From assembly GCA_964428905.1 (NCBI GenBank), contig CAYSAA010000095.1, positions 1 to 23,796 on the forward strand: DNA of 23,796 nt, given 5' to 3'. A program made the position numbers and the translations under genes. This document shows, piece by piece, positions 6,038-14,314 of the stretch (positions are counted from its first letter, which is position 1; every line of letters starts with the position of its first letter). The notes below the pieces were generated by a model that was given only the letters and a program-made list of their open reading frames with translations, ran no database searches and was not told the DNA's origin. The stretch is from CAYSAA01 sp964428905 (GTDB lineage: Bacteria > Atribacterota > Phoenicimicrobiia > Phoenicimicrobiales > Stramentimicrobiaceae).

Positions 6038-7150
6038 ATGCAGAAATCAAGCGTCTATTTTACAGATCTAAGAACAGGACCCGGAAATAATTTATTGGAT
6101 AAATTAAAAAAACTGGTTTTACAGGCTGGAATCAGGGATATTGACTTTAAAGAGCAATTTACTGCTCTGAAGATACACTTTGGAGAAGCAGGAAATCTTG
6201 CTTACATTCGGCCAAATTATGCAGCCTGCATGGTTCGATTAATTAAAGAGTTGGGTGGATTTCCTTTCCTCACTGATGCGAATACCCTTTATCTTGGGAA
6301 AAGAGCCAATGCAATTGATCACTTGAATACTGCGATGGAAAATGGTTTTAACCGCATTGCGGTAGGGTGCGATATAATTATTGCTGATGGATTAAAAGGA
6401 ACTGAATATCGAGAGATTCCTATTAACAAAAAACATTGTCAGGCTCCTAAGATTGCTTCTGCCATTGCGAATGCCGATATTATTGTTTCTCTTACTCATT
6501 TTAAAGGCCACGAGATGACCGGTTTTGGCGGTGCCCTGAAAAATATCGGTATGGGAAGTGGCTCCAGGAACGGTAAAATGGATATGCACTCGACTTCCAA
6601 GCCGAAGATCAGGGTCAATAATTGTGTAGGGTGTGGAGATTGTATCAGGAACTGTTCCCAGAATGCAATTCATTTTAACAAAAACAAAAAGGCGGCAATT
6701 GATTATCAAAAATGCATTGGTTGTGGCCAGTGTGTAGCAGTTTGCCAGTATAGCGCAGCAGTTGTAGGTTCTCATGCATCAGGTGCAATTGTCCAGGAGA
6801 AAATGGTAGAATATGCTTATGCGGCATTAAAAGACAAACCGCATTTCCATATCAGTTTCATCATGAATGTTTCTCCTCTCTGTGATTGTGTGAGTTATAA
6901 TGATATGGCCATCACTCCCGATATTGGCATGGCTGCCTCTTTTGACCCTGTTGCCCTGGATAAAGCTTGTGTGGATTTGGTGAACAATGCCTCTATGATG
7001 AAACAGTCTGTTCTGGATGAACGTGATTTTCATGAAGGAGAAGACAAATTTACCCATGTCCACGTTGATACTGACTGGAAGGTAGGATTGAAATACGCGG
7101 AAGAATTGGGCTTAGGTACCCAGAATTATCAATTCATTGTAGTGAAGTAG
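6038..7150 (+). CDS. DUF362 protein with two 4Fe-4S ferredoxin motifs
   Basis: 370 residues, ATG preceded by AAAAGGAG. The N-terminal part is the DUF362 domain: ALKIHFGEAGNLAYIRPNY, LTDANTLYLGKRANA, then IVSLTHFKGHEMTGFGGALKN (read as IVSLTHFKGHEM and TGFGGALKNIGMG). From about residue 190 a bacterial ferredoxin insert has two cluster motifs, CVGCGDCIRNC (196-206) and CIGCGQCVAVC (226-236), each with a partner cysteine pattern for a 4Fe-4S cluster. The C-terminal part carries a PDIGMAASFDPVALDKAC segment typical of the family. No signal peptide, so it is cytoplasmic. The function of DUF362 proteins is not settled; electron transfer is implied by the clusters. It stands alone: the upstream gene is a fragment and the downstream gene is on the other strand. 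Confidence 0.9.
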   Translation: MQKSSVYFTDLRTGPGNNLLDKLKKLVLQAGIRDIDFKEQFTALKIHFGEAGNLAYIRPNYAACMVRLIKELGGFPFLTDANTLYLGKRANAIDHLNTAMENGFNRIAVGCDIIIADGLKGTEYREIPINKKHCQAPKIASAIANADIIVSLTHFKGHEMTGFGGALKNIGMGSGSRNGKMDMHSTSKPKIRVNNCVGCGDCIRNCSQNAIHFNKNKKAAIDYQKCIGCGQCVAVCQYSAAVVGSHASGAIVQEKMVEYAYAALKDKPHFHISFIMNVSPLCDCVSYNDMAITPDIGMAASFDPVALDKACVDLVNNASMMKQSVLDERDFHEGEDKFTHVHVDTDWKVGLKYAEELGLGTQNYQFIVVK

Positions 7151-7200
7151 TGTGTATACATTAAGATCATAAGAATATAAAAAATAATAATAAGAAAAGC

Positions 7201-7458
7201 TTAGCTACGATCTCTTTCCAGGTCATAAATAATTTTTTCCAGGTACCATTCTTCTGAACGATTGGGATGGTGTTTTTTCAGACGTGTGATATGTCTTTCA
7301 ATTGTTTCATCAGCGAGTTTGGGAGGAAGCCGTAATTGCCGGCGGATATCCTGCCATAAAGCACCTCGTTTTCCCTGTTTTTTACCGAACCTTGTTACAT
7401 AAATATAGATAACCGCTAAAACAATAATAATAATTAGAATAAGAGAAAGTTGATTCAT
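7201..7458 (-). CDS. Small protein with one N-terminal membrane segment
   Basis: 85 residues, start supported by TAGGAGGATTGT just before the ATG. Residues about 4-23 are strongly hydrophobic (LSLILIIIIVLAVIYIYV), followed by a basic stretch (GKKQGKRG), so the N-terminus is probably outside and the rest in the cytoplasm. The soluble tail looks like a folded small helical domain: LPPKLADETIERHITRLKKHH, then SEEWYLEKIIYDLERDR (split here for length). I do not recognise the family. It is convergent with the DUF362 gene, only 50 bases apart. Confidence 0.7.
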   Translation of the reverse strand: MNQLSLILIIIIVLAVIYIYVTRFGKKQGKRGALWQDIRRQLRLPPKLADETIERHITRLKKHHPNRSEEWYLEKIIYDLERDRS

Positions 7459-7817
7459 ACAATCCTCCTAAGGGATTATCATTAATTTGTCTTCAAAGAT
7501 TAATACGTACAATAAAGATATTTTTTAGCTCTCAACAATTCTATCATTAATAATGTTTAATTTTCAAATTTAATTATTAGTTTAAAAGACGGTAAGGTTT
7601 GGTATTTCGTTTATAAGATAAAAAAGGTATGGTTTACAGTCATTATGATTGTCTGGATTTCAGGAAGGGAATAGAGGATATTTAAATTGGATAAAGATGC
7701 TGCCAATTATGTTCAACATTTTGGAGTATAGATTATACATTTGAGTTTTTATATTATAATATAACAAAGATTAATTTATTGGTTAATGATTCTAATTGTG
7801 AACAGGAGGTTGAAATT
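7459..7817. other. Intergenic region between divergent small genes
   Basis: About 360 AT-rich bases between two divergently read genes. A TATAAT at 7755-7760 could be the -10 of the UPF0158 gene, but I see no matching -35. No ORF with a binding site and no hairpin of note. Confidence 0.5.
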
Positions 7818-8300
7818 ATGAAGGAACTTAAGGTGGATTTTGAAATGATAGGGATGGCAATGGAAGATGTCAGCCGAGATACTATGGAATACTATCTTGA
7901 TAAAGAAACTGGGCAGGTTATCGTGTTATCGGAAGAAATAGCCAGGTATGCGGAAGAGGATGAAGACAGTATAAGGGAAGATTTGCCAGACTGGCAAAAA
8001 GGTGAAATACAAGTAGCAGACAATATTCGAAATGACAGCATTGATCGTTATATTAATATTCCTGAAAAGCCAACTCATGAAAGTTATAACATAATGGTTG
8101 ACTTTGCCGAAAAAGTAGAAGATGAATTACTAAGAGAAAAATTATACATAGCTTTAGATGGGAAAGGGGCCTTTGGGCGTTTCAAAAGGGTAATAAGTGA
8201 TTATCCTGATTATGAGAGGGAATGGTTTGAATTTAAAGAGGGGAGAATAAAAGAGGAAGTAATGGAATGGTTGAGTTTGATCGGAATTAAAGGGATATAA
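7818..8300 (+). CDS. UPF0158 family protein
   Basis: 160 residues from the ATG at 7818, chosen because ACAGGAGG lies seven bases upstream; an in-frame upstream start at 7779 lacks one. The order of motifs fits UPF0158: an early YYLDKETGQVIVLSEE, then DRYINIPEKPTHESYNIM, then the helical end LREKLYIALDGKGAFGRFKRV, followed by ERWF-like REWFEFKEGRIKEEVMEWL (here written in pieces). Acidic and cytoplasmic. No biochemical function is established for the family that I know of. It is followed 118 bases later by the small coiled-coil gene on the same strand, with no obvious terminator between them. Confidence 0.8.
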   Translation: MKELKVDFEMIGMAMEDVSRDTMEYYLDKETGQVIVLSEEIARYAEEDEDSIREDLPDWQKGEIQVADNIRNDSIDRYINIPEKPTHESYNIMVDFAEKVEDELLREKLYIALDGKGAFGRFKRVISDYPDYEREWFEFKEGRIKEEVMEWLSLIGIKGI

Positions 8301-8418
8301 TCATAAAAAATATTGCAGAATAGCACTGTAATTATCTATAGCATAGGTGAAGGGTAATAAAAAAGAATTCTCTTAATCATTGTCTAAATTTCTAATAATT
8401 GAAGAAGGGAGGCTACCC

Positions 8419-8703
8419 ATGAATAGAAAAGCTTTTATTGATAAGCTCGCTGCACAACTCAAACAATGGGATGCTGAAATTGAAAAGATGGAAGCCAAAT
8501 TAGAGGGAAAGGAGGCAGATATAAGGATAGACTACAATAAAAAAATGGAAGAATTTCAGAACAAAAAAGAAGAAGGCCGAAAAAAATTAGAAGAAATTAA
8601 GAAAGCTGATGATGAAGCCTGGAAAGAACTGAAAACAGGAGCTGAAAAAGCATTTGACAATATTAAAAATGCTTTCAGCTCTGCTATCAATAAATTCAAA
8701 TAA
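8419..8703 (+). CDS. Small charged coiled-coil protein (sll1863 stress family-like)
   Basis: 94 residues from the ATG at 8419, which has GGGAGG six bases upstream; an earlier in-frame ATG at 8380 has none. Almost the whole protein is a predicted charged helix with heptad-like spacing: FIDKLAAQLKQWDAEIEKMEAK, then KKMEEFQNKKEEGRKKLEEIK, then DEAWKELKTGAEKAFDNIK and FSSAINKF. The ending (AWxxLKxGxExAxxxxKxAFxSAxxKF) matches what I recall of small proteins annotated as sll1863-family stress response. No signal peptide and no cysteine. Function unknown. Confidence 0.65.
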   Translation: MNRKAFIDKLAAQLKQWDAEIEKMEAKLEGKEADIRIDYNKKMEEFQNKKEEGRKKLEEIKKADDEAWKELKTGAEKAFDNIKNAFSSAINKFK

Positions 8704-8925
8704 AAAGTATAAGCTTCGGCAATAATATATTAACAGTAATCGTAAGAAAATAGTAAGAACTCTCAATCTTAATTTGTTATTATGGTATGTGATATCAATT
8801 TTTAATGTTTCCTGATTGAGTAAAAATATGTTCATTACCAAGGCTTATAGACCTAATCGAAGCAATATGTCTTTCCATGGAAAATGTAAAAATGGGTAGG
8901 AGACCATTAGTTATTTGGAGGGAAA

Positions 8926-10572
8926 ATGAAGTATTTTAAAAAAATATCTATAATTTTGATTTTTATCTCAGTGTTGTTCTTAATTAATTTTTTTAGTGTG
9001 CTAGCACAACAGGATGGCTGTACCTGTTTTGCGGTAGGCAAAGACGCTTCGATAGATGGCTCGGCCATGATTACCCATAATGATGATTCAGGTGTAGGTG
9101 ATGTAAGAGTATGGATTATTCCTGCAGCAGATTGGCCAGAAGGATCAACTAAGGAAATCATAGTGGATAGCCACAGTTATGGTGATTATGGTAGATGGCC
9201 TTTTGCTAATTTCCCGGCAGAAGAATTGTATGGAGACGGATTTGTGGTAGGGGAAATGCCTCAGGTTCCTCACACCTATCGCTATTTCCATTCTCGTTAT
9301 TCTTTTGCCAATGAAAAAGGTGTATGTATGGGAGAAACAACTTGTACACCTGCCGGATCGGAACTAGCTGATGAAATTAAGCAGACAATGGGTGAGCAAG
9401 AGGGGAAAATTGATATGTGGTTTTGCATGGACATTGCTTTACAGAGAGCAGCAACTGCCAGAGAAGCTGTACAGGTTATGGGTGATTTAGTGGAAGCATA
9501 TCTCTGGTATGGGGGAATGAGTCCGGGTAGCGGAGAGTGTGCTGTTATTACCGATGGAGATGAAGTATGGATTCAGGAGTTTTACGGATTAGATTTATGG
9601 TGTGCAGTGAAACTAGCAGATGATGAAGTATTTGTTTCTGCAAATAGACACCGGATACGTGATATCGACTTTGATGACCAGGAGAATGTAATGTACTCTC
9701 CTAATTTAGTAAGCTTTGCTGTTGAAAAAGGTTGGTATGATCCAGATTTGGGTGAACCATTTAGACCGGCAGATATATATGGTCCTAAGGTAAGTCCGAC
9801 TAGTAATGCTCGTGAATGGAGAGGATTAAGTTTAGTAGCTCCTTCACTAAATTTAGAATATGATGATTCTGAATCCCCTTATTCGCTCTATCCATTTTCA
9901 GTAAAACCTGATAAAAAATTATCCGTTGATGACGTTTTTAAATTTATGGGAGATACCTATGAGGGAACACAATTTGATTTAACAGAGGGACCGGGAGCAG
10001 GTCCTTATGGAAATCCAATTCCTTCCCGTCCAGGAGGTGCTAGATCTATTAATACGAAGAGTACATTATTTGGACAGATCAGTCAGGTAAGAAGTTGGCT
10101 TCCTGATCCAATTAAAGCAGTTACCTGGTTTGGATATGGAGCCATGGATTCCTCTTATTTAACCCCGATTAATCCGAATATGAAAGAACTTCCTGAATTT
10201 TGTCGTACAGGTTCCCGCTATGAACCTTATGAACGAGAATCCGGATGGTGGATTAATATTCGGGTCATGCATCTGGCGGAATATTGCTACAGTGAGGCAA
10301 TTAAGGATATCCATGATTTCCGGCAACCCAAGATGGATATGCTATATCATACTGTTCCCTTGATATTGGAACACGCTGCAGCAATATATAAAGTTGACAG
10401 AGAAGTAGCTTTAAATATTATGCATAACTTTTATTACAACAATGCAGTGGCAATGCATGAAGAGTGGAAACGCTTAGGAGATATACTACAAGGTAAATAT
10501 AATGCAAATAATCCCCAGAGAGCAGTTCCTTCCTATCCGGAATGGTGGGAAGATTTAATTCATGATGAATAG
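8926..10572 (+). CDS. Secreted C69-family peptidase (dipeptidase)
   Basis: 548 residues; ATG preceded by TTGGAGGGAAA. Residues 1-27 form a signal peptide (hydrophobic 7-26, ending SVLA-QQ). Right after it comes DGCTCFAVGKDASIDGSAMI and the HNDDS motif, the hallmark of family C69 of the N-terminal nucleophile hydrolases. Cys32 is the expected nucleophile, exposed by removal of the leader and a few residues. Further family blocks are GVCMGETTC, DIALQRAATAREAVQVMGDL and EVWIQEFYGLDLWCAVKL. Known members cleave dipeptides, so this one probably works on peptides outside the cytoplasmic membrane. It is transcribed alone and ends in a strong terminator. Confidence 0.9.
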   Translation: MKYFKKISIILIFISVLFLINFFSVLAQQDGCTCFAVGKDASIDGSAMITHNDDSGVGDVRVWIIPAADWPEGSTKEIIVDSHSYGDYGRWPFANFPAEELYGDGFVVGEMPQVPHTYRYFHSRYSFANEKGVCMGETTCTPAGSELADEIKQTMGEQEGKIDMWFCMDIALQRAATAREAVQVMGDLVEAYLWYGGMSPGSGECAVITDGDEVWIQEFYGLDLWCAVKLADDEVFVSANRHRIRDIDFDDQENVMYSPNLVSFAVEKGWYDPDLGEPFRPADIYGPKVSPTSNAREWRGLSLVAPSLNLEYDDSESPYSLYPFSVKPDKKLSVDDVFKFMGDTYEGTQFDLTEGPGAGPYGNPIPSRPGGARSINTKSTLFGQISQVRSWLPDPIKAVTWFGYGAMDSSYLTPINPNMKELPEFCRTGSRYEPYERESGWWINIRVMHLAEYCYSEAIKDIHDFRQPKMDMLYHTVPLILEHAAAIYKVDREVALNIMHNFYYNNAVAMHEEWKRLGDILQGKYNANNPQRAVPSYPEWWEDLIHDE

Positions 10573-10631
10573 GATTAAAAAAATCAGAATAGCTGAAGTA
10601 TTAAAAATTAATAAGACTTAATTGGTAGAAC

Positions 10632-10673
10632 TATGCCTCATAATTTCTAAAATTGTGAGGCATAATATTTTTT
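10632..10673 (+). terminator. Rho-independent terminator after the C69 peptidase
   Basis: A 15-bp stem, TATGCCTCATAATTT (10632-10646) against AAATTGTGAGGCATA (10650-10664), with a three-base loop and one T-G pair. ATATTTTTT follows. It lies 60 bases after the stop codon and separates the peptidase from the macrodomain gene. Confidence 0.8.
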
Positions 10674-10806
10674 GAATCAAATTGTCAAAATTTAGATATT
10701 CAGCAAAAAATTTTATTAAAACAGATTCTATATATTTGATAATAGAGTTAAAATGCTTTAATATTAAGATAATAACTAAGGGTTGATCTATCCAGGAGGT
10801 GTCATA

Positions 10807-11346
10807 ATGAAAGAAAATATTTCAGGGATAACCATTGAATGTCTTATAGGGGATATTGCCTCTCAGGGTGATATAACTGCTGTAGTAAATGCTGCCAATG
10901 CACAACTACGAACAGGGGGAGGCGTGGCCGGTGCATTGCACAGGGCTGCTGGACCAGGACTGGAAGAAGAATGCCGACCGATGGCACCCATTAAGCCGGG
11001 AGAAGCAGTTATTACTGGAGGTCATAAGTTGCCAAATCGTTATGTGATTCATTGTCTTGGTCCAATTTATGGTGTGGATAATCCTGAAGATGTGCTATTA
11101 GCTGACTGTTACCGTAATGCTTTACAGTTAGCTGAGGAACACCGAATCGATTCTATTGCCTTTCCGGCCATTTCCACAGGAGCATTCGGTTATCCAATTG
11201 AAGATGCAACCGAAATTGCTTTCCGCATACTAAAAGAGTTTTTATCCCAGTTAAGGCATGTCAAACATATTCGTTTTGTTCTACATGACCAGAGCGCGCT
11301 TTCTGTTCATGAGCAGTCCCTAAAAAAAATAATGAGTCATAAGTAG
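10807..11346 (+). CDS. Macrodomain protein, ADP-ribose or O-acetyl-ADP-ribose hydrolase type
   Basis: 179 residues from the ATG at 10807, which has CCAGGAGGTG upstream; an in-frame ATG at 10783 has no binding site. It is a single macrodomain: GDIASQGDITAVVNAANAQL (with the ADP-ribose-contacting Asp and NAAN), then RTGGGVAGALHRAAGP, the KPGEAVITGGHKLPNRYVIH block, and AFPAISTGAFGYPIEDA. This is the MacroD/YmdB-like arrangement, known to remove ADP-ribose from proteins or deacetylate O-acetyl-ADP-ribose. Cytoplasmic. No ADP-ribosyltransferase or toxin gene is beside it, so I see no sign of a toxin-antitoxin pair. It converges on the aldolase gene with no clear terminator between. Confidence 0.9.
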   Translation: MKENISGITIECLIGDIASQGDITAVVNAANAQLRTGGGVAGALHRAAGPGLEEECRPMAPIKPGEAVITGGHKLPNRYVIHCLGPIYGVDNPEDVLLADCYRNALQLAEEHRIDSIAFPAISTGAFGYPIEDATEIAFRILKEFLSQLRHVKHIRFVLHDQSALSVHEQSLKKIMSHK

Positions 11347-11423
11347 AAGACGAGTAATTTGGTGGTCAGGATTGATAAGTGTACCAAGAAGATAATGACT
11401 GCATCAAAAAACTTGAGAGGTTA

Positions 11424-12041
11424 TTATGTAATTTTATTTATTTCTTCAGATGAGATAACATGGGGATTTTCTCCAATTAATCTCTGCGTTACAGCAATAT
11501 AAGCACATGTTTCCAGTGTTTCCAAACGAGAAAATGCAGTTTCTATGGTATTACCACAAGTGGTTACACCATGATTTTCCAACATAAAAACATTGCACCC
11601 TTTTTTGGCATCATTTACAAAACTTTGGGCAAACTTATCTGTGCCGGGTTGGTTATAAGGAAGGTAGGCAATATTTCCCAGCATGGAAATTGTCTCAGGC
11701 AAAATGTGTGTATCAATTTTTATCTTGTTTATAACACAGACCAATCCATATCTGGGATGTGCATGAAAAATACTTTTGATGTCCTGTCTAATCTGGTAAA
11801 GCTTTAAGTGCATTTTTATCTCTGAGGAGGCTTGATATTTACCACTCAATTGATTTCCTTCCATATCAACAACAACAATATCATCAATAGTAAAGAAATG
11901 CTTTACGAATGTGGTGGGGGTTAGATATATTTTTCCATCGATCTTAATACTCATATTTCCGCCTGTTGATTCTGTGAGCCTTCTATCCCAGGTTAAGCGA
12001 ACATAGTCTGCAAATTTTTGTAGTTCAATTTGGGTTGCCAA
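11424..12041 (-). CDS. Class II aldolase, L-fuculose-1-phosphate aldolase-like
   Basis: 205 residues from a TTG at 12041. This start is preferred because GGGAGGG lies nine bases upstream, inside the first codons of an alternative ATG at 12059 that has no binding site. The protein opens LATQIELQKFADYV and carries the whole active site of the zinc class II family: the phosphate-binding STGGNMS (Asn29), SSE (Glu74) and the zinc ligands HAH (His93, His95) and NHG (His157). These positions sit almost exactly where E. coli FucA has Asn29, Glu73, His92, His94 and His155. The reaction would be cleavage of a ketose 1-phosphate to DHAP and an aldehyde such as L-lactaldehyde. It is the only aldolase in the window and lies just before the rhamnose/fucose genes, though on the opposite strand. 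It could also act on rhamnulose 1-phosphate or another substrate. Confidence 0.82.
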   Translation of the reverse strand: MATQIELQKFADYVRLTWDRRLTESTGGNMSIKIDGKIYLTPTTFVKHFFTIDDIVVVDMEGNQLSGKYQASSEIKMHLKLYQIRQDIKSIFHAHPRYGLVCVINKIKIDTHILPETISMLGNIAYLPYNQPGTDKFAQSFVNDAKKGCNVFMLENHGVTTCGNTIETAFSRLETLETCAYIAVTQRLIGENPHVISSEEINKIT

Positions 12042-12217
12042 TTTATTGTACCCTCCCATAAAGTGAATGTAAGGAATAAATTTCAGTTGCCAATTGCGTA
12101 AATAATTAATATCTCAATTTAATCTAAATCATATTTACCTTTGCTTTTGCTGTTTTGTTATTATATCATTTGGTTATCTAAAGTACAAAATACTTATGGT
12201 ATTAGGGGGTTATGGTA

Positions 12218-12997
12218 ATGGAAACCGAAAAGGTGATATTAACTGATTTGATTGATAATATAGGTGTGATTACTTTGAATAAGCCTGAACAACACAATAC
12301 TTTCGATATACGTTTTGCCAGAGATTTGAATGATACTTTATGGAAAATGGAACATGATGCAAAAGTTAAAATAATTGTAATACAGGCTAAAGGTAAACAT
12401 TTTTCTACCGGAATATCATTGAATGAATTTAAAGACAAGAGTCCTCAGGAGTATCGAAATTTTTTACATTTGATGGACGAACATAATCATACTATTGCGC
12501 GAATGAAAAAGATTGTTATAGCTGCAGTTCAAGGATATGCAGTTGCTAACGGTGCCGGGTTGGCCTTTGCCAGTGATTTTACCATTGCTGCCGATAATGC
12601 TCAATTTGGTACCACTGCTATTAATGTTGGTTTAATCTGTTTAGGTCCGGCAGTACCCCTTATGAAGATAGTGGGTCGAAAAAAAACGCTGGAATTTATT
12701 CTCACCGGCAAAATGGTCTCAGCGGAAGAAGCAGAGCGTCTTGGACTTGTTAATGAGGTTGTTTCCTTGGAAGAGCTAAAAAATGCGACCATGGAATTTG
12801 CCCGGAAGATGGCCGAAAAGAGCCCTCTTGCCTTACAGATAGGAAAATGGGGTGTTTATCAGGTGCAGGATCTACCTTATCACCAGGCTATTGATTATAT
12901 GGGAGAGTTATTTGCCAGTCTCTGCACAACTCAGGATGCAGAAGAAGGAGTGAAGGCATTCCTGGAAAAAAGAAAACCTAAGTGGACAGAAAAGTAA
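12218..12997 (+). CDS. Crotonase-fold protein (enoyl-CoA hydratase/isomerase family) lacking both catalytic glutamates
   Basis: 259 residues from ATG 12218, seven bases after AGGGGGT; an ATG at 12212 is too close to it. The fold is clear: GVITLNKPEQHNTFD, then KHFSTGISLNEF (CoA and oxyanion region), AAVQGYAVANGAGLAFASDF, then AQFGTTAINVGL, LTGKMVSAEEAERLGLVNEV and a C-terminal AEEGVKAFLEKRKPKW. In hydratases the two catalytic acids sit in GGGCELA and FGQPEI. Here these read NGAGLA and FGTTAI, so both are replaced by Gly and Ala. Water addition in the normal way is unlikely; an isomerase, hydrolase, decarboxylase or another CoA reaction is possible. It is divergent from the aldolase gene and shares a 176-base upstream region with it. 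No other CoA gene is near. Confidence 0.85.
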   Translation: METEKVILTDLIDNIGVITLNKPEQHNTFDIRFARDLNDTLWKMEHDAKVKIIVIQAKGKHFSTGISLNEFKDKSPQEYRNFLHLMDEHNHTIARMKKIVIAAVQGYAVANGAGLAFASDFTIAADNAQFGTTAINVGLICLGPAVPLMKIVGRKKTLEFILTGKMVSAEEAERLGLVNEVVSLEELKNATMEFARKMAEKSPLALQIGKWGVYQVQDLPYHQAIDYMGELFASLCTTQDAEEGVKAFLEKRKPKWTEK

Positions 12998-13016
12998 AGG
13001 GGGAAAATTTATTAGA

Positions 13017-13045
13017 TTGAAAAGAGAATTATTTTATGCCATAAT
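13017..13045 (+). promoter_or_regulatory. Promoter candidate for the rhamnose transport operon
   Basis: TTGAAA (13017-13022), 17 bases, then CATAAT (13040-13045). A second perfect TATAAT at 13051-13056 has no matching -35. Either would place the transcript start ahead of the palindrome at 13094. Confidence 0.35.
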
Positions 13046-13093
13046 AACAATATAATTCTTATTTAAAAAAGAGAGGAGGTGATTAGCTTTTAG

Positions 13094-13113
13094 GTAAATT
13101 AATGCAAATTTAC
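13094..13113 (+). promoter_or_regulatory. Palindrome upstream of rhaS, candidate operator
   Basis: GTAAATT (13094-13100) and AATTTAC (13107-13113) form a perfect 7-bp inverted repeat around AATGCA, a 20-bp site of the size bound by LacI- or DeoR-type sugar regulators. It lies downstream of the promoter candidates and 65 bases before the rhaS start, which suits a repressor site. No regulator gene is in the window. Confidence 0.35.
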
Positions 13114-13177
13114 ACATAAAATATTGTTTTTAGAAATGACACAGTTTGATTTTAAAAAATATTTGGAGGTTTTTTAA

Positions 13178-14179
13178 ATGAAAAAAATACGTTTATTTGT
13201 CATTTCCCTTCTCTTAATCTTTTTAATGACTTCAGTTGTTTTTGCTCAATCGGATGATGTAAGAATTGCAATGGTGGTCAAAGGTTTAGGTAATGCCTTT
13301 TTTGAAGCATGTCATAAAGGAGGCTTGGAAGCTGTCGAAGAACTGGGAGGTATTGAATTAATATTTCAGGGCCCCAGCACACCTACTGCAGAAGGACAGA
13401 TCGAAATTATTGATTCACTCATTGCCCAGAGAGTTGATGGTATTGCTATTTCCGCAAATGATGTTGATGCCCTTGTGCCTATCTGTAAAAGAGCTATGGA
13501 TATGGGTATTCAGGTAATTTCTTTTGATTCCGGAATAGCATCTGAAGGCAGGTTATTACACCTGGATCCTTCAGGAGCAGAGTTTATTGGTAGAAGTCAG
13601 GTAAAAATGGTGGCAGGCCTTGTAGACTATAAAGGACAAATTGCTATCTTAAGTGCTTCTTCTCAACATACGAACCAGAACACCTGGATTGAATGGATGA
13701 AAGAAGAACTAAAAGAACCTGAATACAAGGACATGGAACTGGTTGCTGTGGTCTATGGTGATGACCTTTCTGATAAGAGTTATCGTGAAGCGATGGGTTT
13801 ATTTACATCTTACCCGGATTTAAAAGGAATTATTTCACCTACGACCGTTGGTATTGCTGCAACCGGTAAAGCAATCGAAGATGCAGGTAAAATTGGGGAA
13901 GTCCAATTAACAGGATTAGGCCTTCCTTCGGAAATGAAACAATATATTCTAAACGGGACCTGCGAGAAAATGGCTCTTTGGAATCCAATTGATCTCGGAT
14001 ACTCTTCTACTTATATTACTTACAAGTTAATTAAGGGTGAATTTGAAGCTGAACAAGGAGAGATTTTGGAGGTAGGTAGAATGGGTCAAATTGAAATTGG
14101 TGAGAATAATGTTGCAGTTATGGGGGAACCATTTGTATTTGATAAAGACAATATTGACCAGTTCGCCGAAATTTACTAG
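13178..14179 (+). CDS. rhaS: Rhamnose ABC transporter substrate-binding protein
   Basis: 333 residues, ATG with TTGGAGG upstream. The signal peptide covers residues 1-23 (ending VFA-QSDD); no lipobox cysteine, so the mature protein is probably free in the periplasm. It is a type 1 periplasmic binding protein of the sugar family: FQGPSTPTAEGQIEIIDSL, DGIAISANDVDALVPICKRA, VISFDSG, then NQNTWIEWMKEELKEPEY, GDDLSDKSYREAMGLFTSYP and ISPTTVGIAATGKAIEDAG. These blocks fit the rhamnose-binding RhaS group closely. It is the first gene of the transporter set and is set off from the ATPase gene by a strong hairpin, which would leave it the most abundant product. Role: captures L-rhamnose for the RhaPQT importer. 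Confidence 0.9.
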   Translation: MKKIRLFVISLLLIFLMTSVVFAQSDDVRIAMVVKGLGNAFFEACHKGGLEAVEELGGIELIFQGPSTPTAEGQIEIIDSLIAQRVDGIAISANDVDALVPICKRAMDMGIQVISFDSGIASEGRLLHLDPSGAEFIGRSQVKMVAGLVDYKGQIAILSASSQHTNQNTWIEWMKEELKEPEYKDMELVAVVYGDDLSDKSYREAMGLFTSYPDLKGIISPTTVGIAATGKAIEDAGKIGEVQLTGLGLPSEMKQYILNGTCEKMALWNPIDLGYSSTYITYKLIKGEFEAEQGEILEVGRMGQIEIGENNVAVMGEPFVFDKDNIDQFAEIY

Positions 14180-14245
14180 TGCTAGTAGTTGAATAATAAA
14201 TGTATCATTTTATCTTAGGTTCCTTATTTCTATGCTATTAATTTC

Positions 14246-14291
14246 AAAGCGAAGTATGGCCGGGTTTTTAAATCCCGCCATACTTCGCTTT
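14246..14291 (+). terminator. Strong hairpin between rhaS and rhaT (partial terminator or 3' stabiliser)
   Basis: AAAGCGAAGTATGGC plus CGGG (14246-14264) pairs with CCCGCCATACTTCGCTTT (14274-14291), an 18-bp stem with one bulged C and a nine-base AT-rich loop. Only a short TTTCATTG follows, so readthrough is expected. It would protect or end the rhaS message while letting a fraction reach the ATPase gene. Confidence 0.75.
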
Positions 14292-14314
14292 CATTGCATG
14301 ACCAGGAGCAGAAT

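Noticed and set aside
6392..6775. 127-codon minus-strand ORF inside the DUF362 gene
   Set aside because: Antisense to the conserved ferredoxin motifs; no binding site or family features.
10807..12041. Macrodomain and neighbours as a toxin-antitoxin or ADP-ribosylation defence pair
   Set aside because: The neighbours are a secreted peptidase and a convergent aldolase; no ADP-ribosyltransferase (DarT-like) gene is present.
12202..12438. Minus-strand ORF antisense to the crotonase gene
   Set aside because: Shadow of a clear coding gene, with no start signals of its own.
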